A stretch of DNA of 5,753 nt. Source: Planctomycetota bacterium (GTDB lineage Bacteria > Planctomycetota > PUPC01 > JABMSA01 > JAUWKK01). The notes below the pieces were generated by a model that saw only the letters and a list, made by a program, of their open reading frames with translations, searched no databases and had not been told where the DNA came from. The position numbers and the translations under genes were made by a program. The DNA is taken from the NCBI GenBank assembly GCA_030614245.1, contig JAUWKK010000198.1, positions 1-5,753 of the forward strand, written 5' to 3'. Every line of letters begins with the position of its first letter. The stretch's first letter is position 1. Positions 4,582 through 5,753 of the stretch are shown piece by piece.

Positions 4582-5229
4582 TCATTCAGGCGGCGACATG
4601 CTCAATGAAGTCCTTCGTATTCTGAAGTCGTTTCGCCGGGCTTCTTCGTCTCCGAAGACCGCCTTGACCACCGTGTCGGGCCTGGCGGTGCCCTGTGGCG
4701 TGACTCTCACAACAAAACGCAGTTTCCTGTCGAACAATTCCAGGCTGAGGAGAAACGGCCGCAGATCGACCGTCTTGATGCCCTTGGCCGTCTCGATTTC
4801 AACGCAGACCTGGTCCCTTGCCATGACGGCTTCGAGGGCCGCTCGCTCGACGCTGAGGCCGTCGGGCAGGTCGACCTCGTAGTCGGCCCGGAAGTCGGCC
4901 TTCATCGGCCTGTCGGCGGGTTCGACGCCTGTTATCTCTATTCCGTCGACGAGTTCCTCATTCAAGCTGTTCCGGATGTCATCCGGGCAGAGCTGCTCGT
5001 CGAGCCGCAGCTCCATCAGTTCGCTTTGGGCCTCGATGCCCACCGGCAGCGGGGCGAGGATGGCGATGCGGGGGCGGGGATTGAACCCCCTGCTGAACGT
5101 GACGGGGACGCCTGCTCTTCGAATGGCCCTCGTCATCAGCCGCATCATGTCAAGGTGCGAGAGATACCTCATCGCGCCGCGCTTGGCGAATCTCAGCCTG
5201 TACTTGATCTTCCTATCCTGCTGCTGCAT
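4582..5229 (-). CDS. DUF2344 / TIGR03936 family radical-SAM-linked protein
   Basis: A 215-residue protein with the family hallmarks near its start: KYRLRFAKRGAMRYLSHLD (residues 9-27), the SRGFNPRPRI block (46-55) and PLPVGIEAQSE (60-70), then a VRVTPQGTARPD segment near 175. In many bacteria this domain follows or is fused to a B12-binding radical-SAM protein (TIGR03960) and stands directly before RNase G, L21 and L27. Its biochemical role is unknown, and the context suggests RNA or ribosome modification. There is no radical-SAM gene in the window: the gene upstream is ptsI, overlapping by one base (TGATG). I chose ATG at 5229; the codon before it is GTG at 5232, which would give a 4-nt overlap and one extra residue. 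The AGGG upstream is spaced slightly better for ATG. TGA stop at 4582-4584. Confidence 0.88.
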   Translation of the reverse strand: MQQQDRKIKYRLRFAKRGAMRYLSHLDMMRLMTRAIRRAGVPVTFSRGFNPRPRIAILAPLPVGIEAQSELMELRLDEQLCPDDIRNSLNEELVDGIEITGVEPADRPMKADFRADYEVDLPDGLSVERAALEAVMARDQVCVEIETAKGIKTVDLRPFLLSLELFDRKLRFVVRVTPQGTARPDTVVKAVFGDEEARRNDFRIRRTSLSMSPPE

Positions 5230-5753
5230 CACAAGCCCTGCCGCGTGAAATGCTGCGCCTGCTCCCGCAAGTATGCCACAGTTTGCTCGGAGTCTTCAAA
5301 CTGCATCGCTCGCTCGGCGATCTCGCGGACCTGGTCGAGCGTAACCGATCGTATTATCTTTTTGATCTCCGGGATGGCGGCCGGTGCAACACTGAAGTTC
5401 CTGAGGCCCATTCCCAGCAGCAGCATCGTATAAGTGATGTCTCCGGACATTTCGCCGCACATTGCCACGCTGATGCCGTCCTGATTGGCCACGTCGATCA
5501 CGTTCCTGATCAGCCTGAGCACGGCGGGATGAGCCGGCTGATACAGCCACGCGACCGTCTCGTTGGACCGGTCAACCGCGAGGGTGTACTGCACGAGGTC
5601 GTTGGTCCCGATGCTGAAGAAATCCACCTCCTTTGCCAGAATGTCGGCCGTCCCCGCGGCCGACGGCACCTCGATCATTATGCCAATCTTGATGTCCTTG
5701 CCCATCTGGACATCTTCCTGCTGGCGTTCGGCCCGGACGTCTTCGAGCAGCCC
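5229..5753 (-). CDS. ptsI: Phosphoenolpyruvate-protein phosphotransferase (PTS enzyme I), C-terminal part
   Basis: The frame is open through the right edge, so only the last 174 residues are visible (full length is normally about 570-590). Enzyme I takes phosphate from PEP and passes it to HPr, in the cytoplasm. The visible part is the end of the PEP-binding TIM barrel: GIMIEVPSAA with the metal ligand Glu, SIGTNDLVQYTLAVDR with the second ligand Asp, HPAVLRLI, and VAMCGEMSGD with the catalytic Cys. The spacings Glu-Asp 24 and Glu-Cys 71 equal those of E431, D455 and C502 in E. coli enzyme I, so the site looks intact. The N-terminal HPr-binding domain and phospho-His lie outside. The TGA stop overlaps the ATG of the DUF2344 gene by one base. 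The Met at 5705 is internal. PEP synthase or PPDK are less likely because the SIGTNDLVQYTLAVDR block is typical of PtsI. Confidence 0.94.
   Translation of the reverse strand, partial: GLLEDVRAERQQEDVQMGKDIKIGIMIEVPSAAGTADILAKEVDFFSIGTNDLVQYTLAVDRSNETVAWLYQPAHPAVLRLIRNVIDVANQDGISVAMCGEMSGDITYTMLLLGMGLRNFSVAPAAIPEIKKIIRSVTLDQVREIAERAMQFEDSEQTVAYLREQAQHFTRQGL

Noticed and set aside
4095..4625. Plus-strand open frame of 176 codons opposite rng
   Set aside because: It is antisense to the conserved S1 and N-terminal part of RNase G, with no recognisable protein features.

Overview
The window looks like a chromosomal segment of a GC-rich, non-model bacterium, probably a metagenome-type genome. I suspect Planctomycetota or a related PVC/FCB lineage. 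The hints are a DUF6807/PmoA-like protein of the kind common in carbohydrate-degrading planctomycetes and interspersed short palindromic repeats of the kind seen in such genomes. This taxonomic guess comes from family knowledge, not from a marker search, and should be held loosely.

Layout. (i) Bases 1-597, plus strand: the C-terminal part of a DUF6807 (PmoA-like) protein, cut by the window edge. (ii) Bases 598-1241: about 640 bp between two convergent genes with no credible gene. It is a mosaic of at least three families of short repeats: a TGTGG...CCACA double-hairpin element present twice in opposite orientations, a palindromic CGCGCC/GGCGCG tail present twice, a GGTTGACC element present once as a single unit and once expanded into a 33-bp tandem array, and two REP-like GCCCC/GGGGC + CCCACGGC units, the second of which has lost its closing arm. 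(iii) Bases 1242-5753, minus strand: a compact housekeeping cluster read from right to left: ptsI (C-terminal part only), a DUF2344/TIGR03936 protein, RNase G/E (rng), ribosomal protein L21 (rplU), L27 (rpmA) and the ribosome-assembly GTPase Obg.

How the genes fit together. The order DUF2344 - rng - rplU - rpmA - obg is a recognised conserved neighbourhood linking rRNA processing (RNase G/E), large-subunit proteins (L21, L27) and 50S maturation (Obg). Two things differ from the version familiar in Firmicutes. The protein before DUF2344 is PTS enzyme I, joined by a one-base TGATG stop/start overlap, instead of the usual radical-SAM partner. There is also no Prp protease gene between L21 and L27, which agrees with an L27 that starts directly at MAHKK and needs no N-terminal trimming. 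The end of rng overlaps the start of rplU by 47 nt, so the rplU ribosome-binding site lies inside the codons for the Lys/Arg-rich tail of the RNase.

I do not see a new defence, mobile or biosynthetic system here. The observations most worth following are the nested and expanded repeats at 598-1241 and the tight coupling within the minus-strand cluster.
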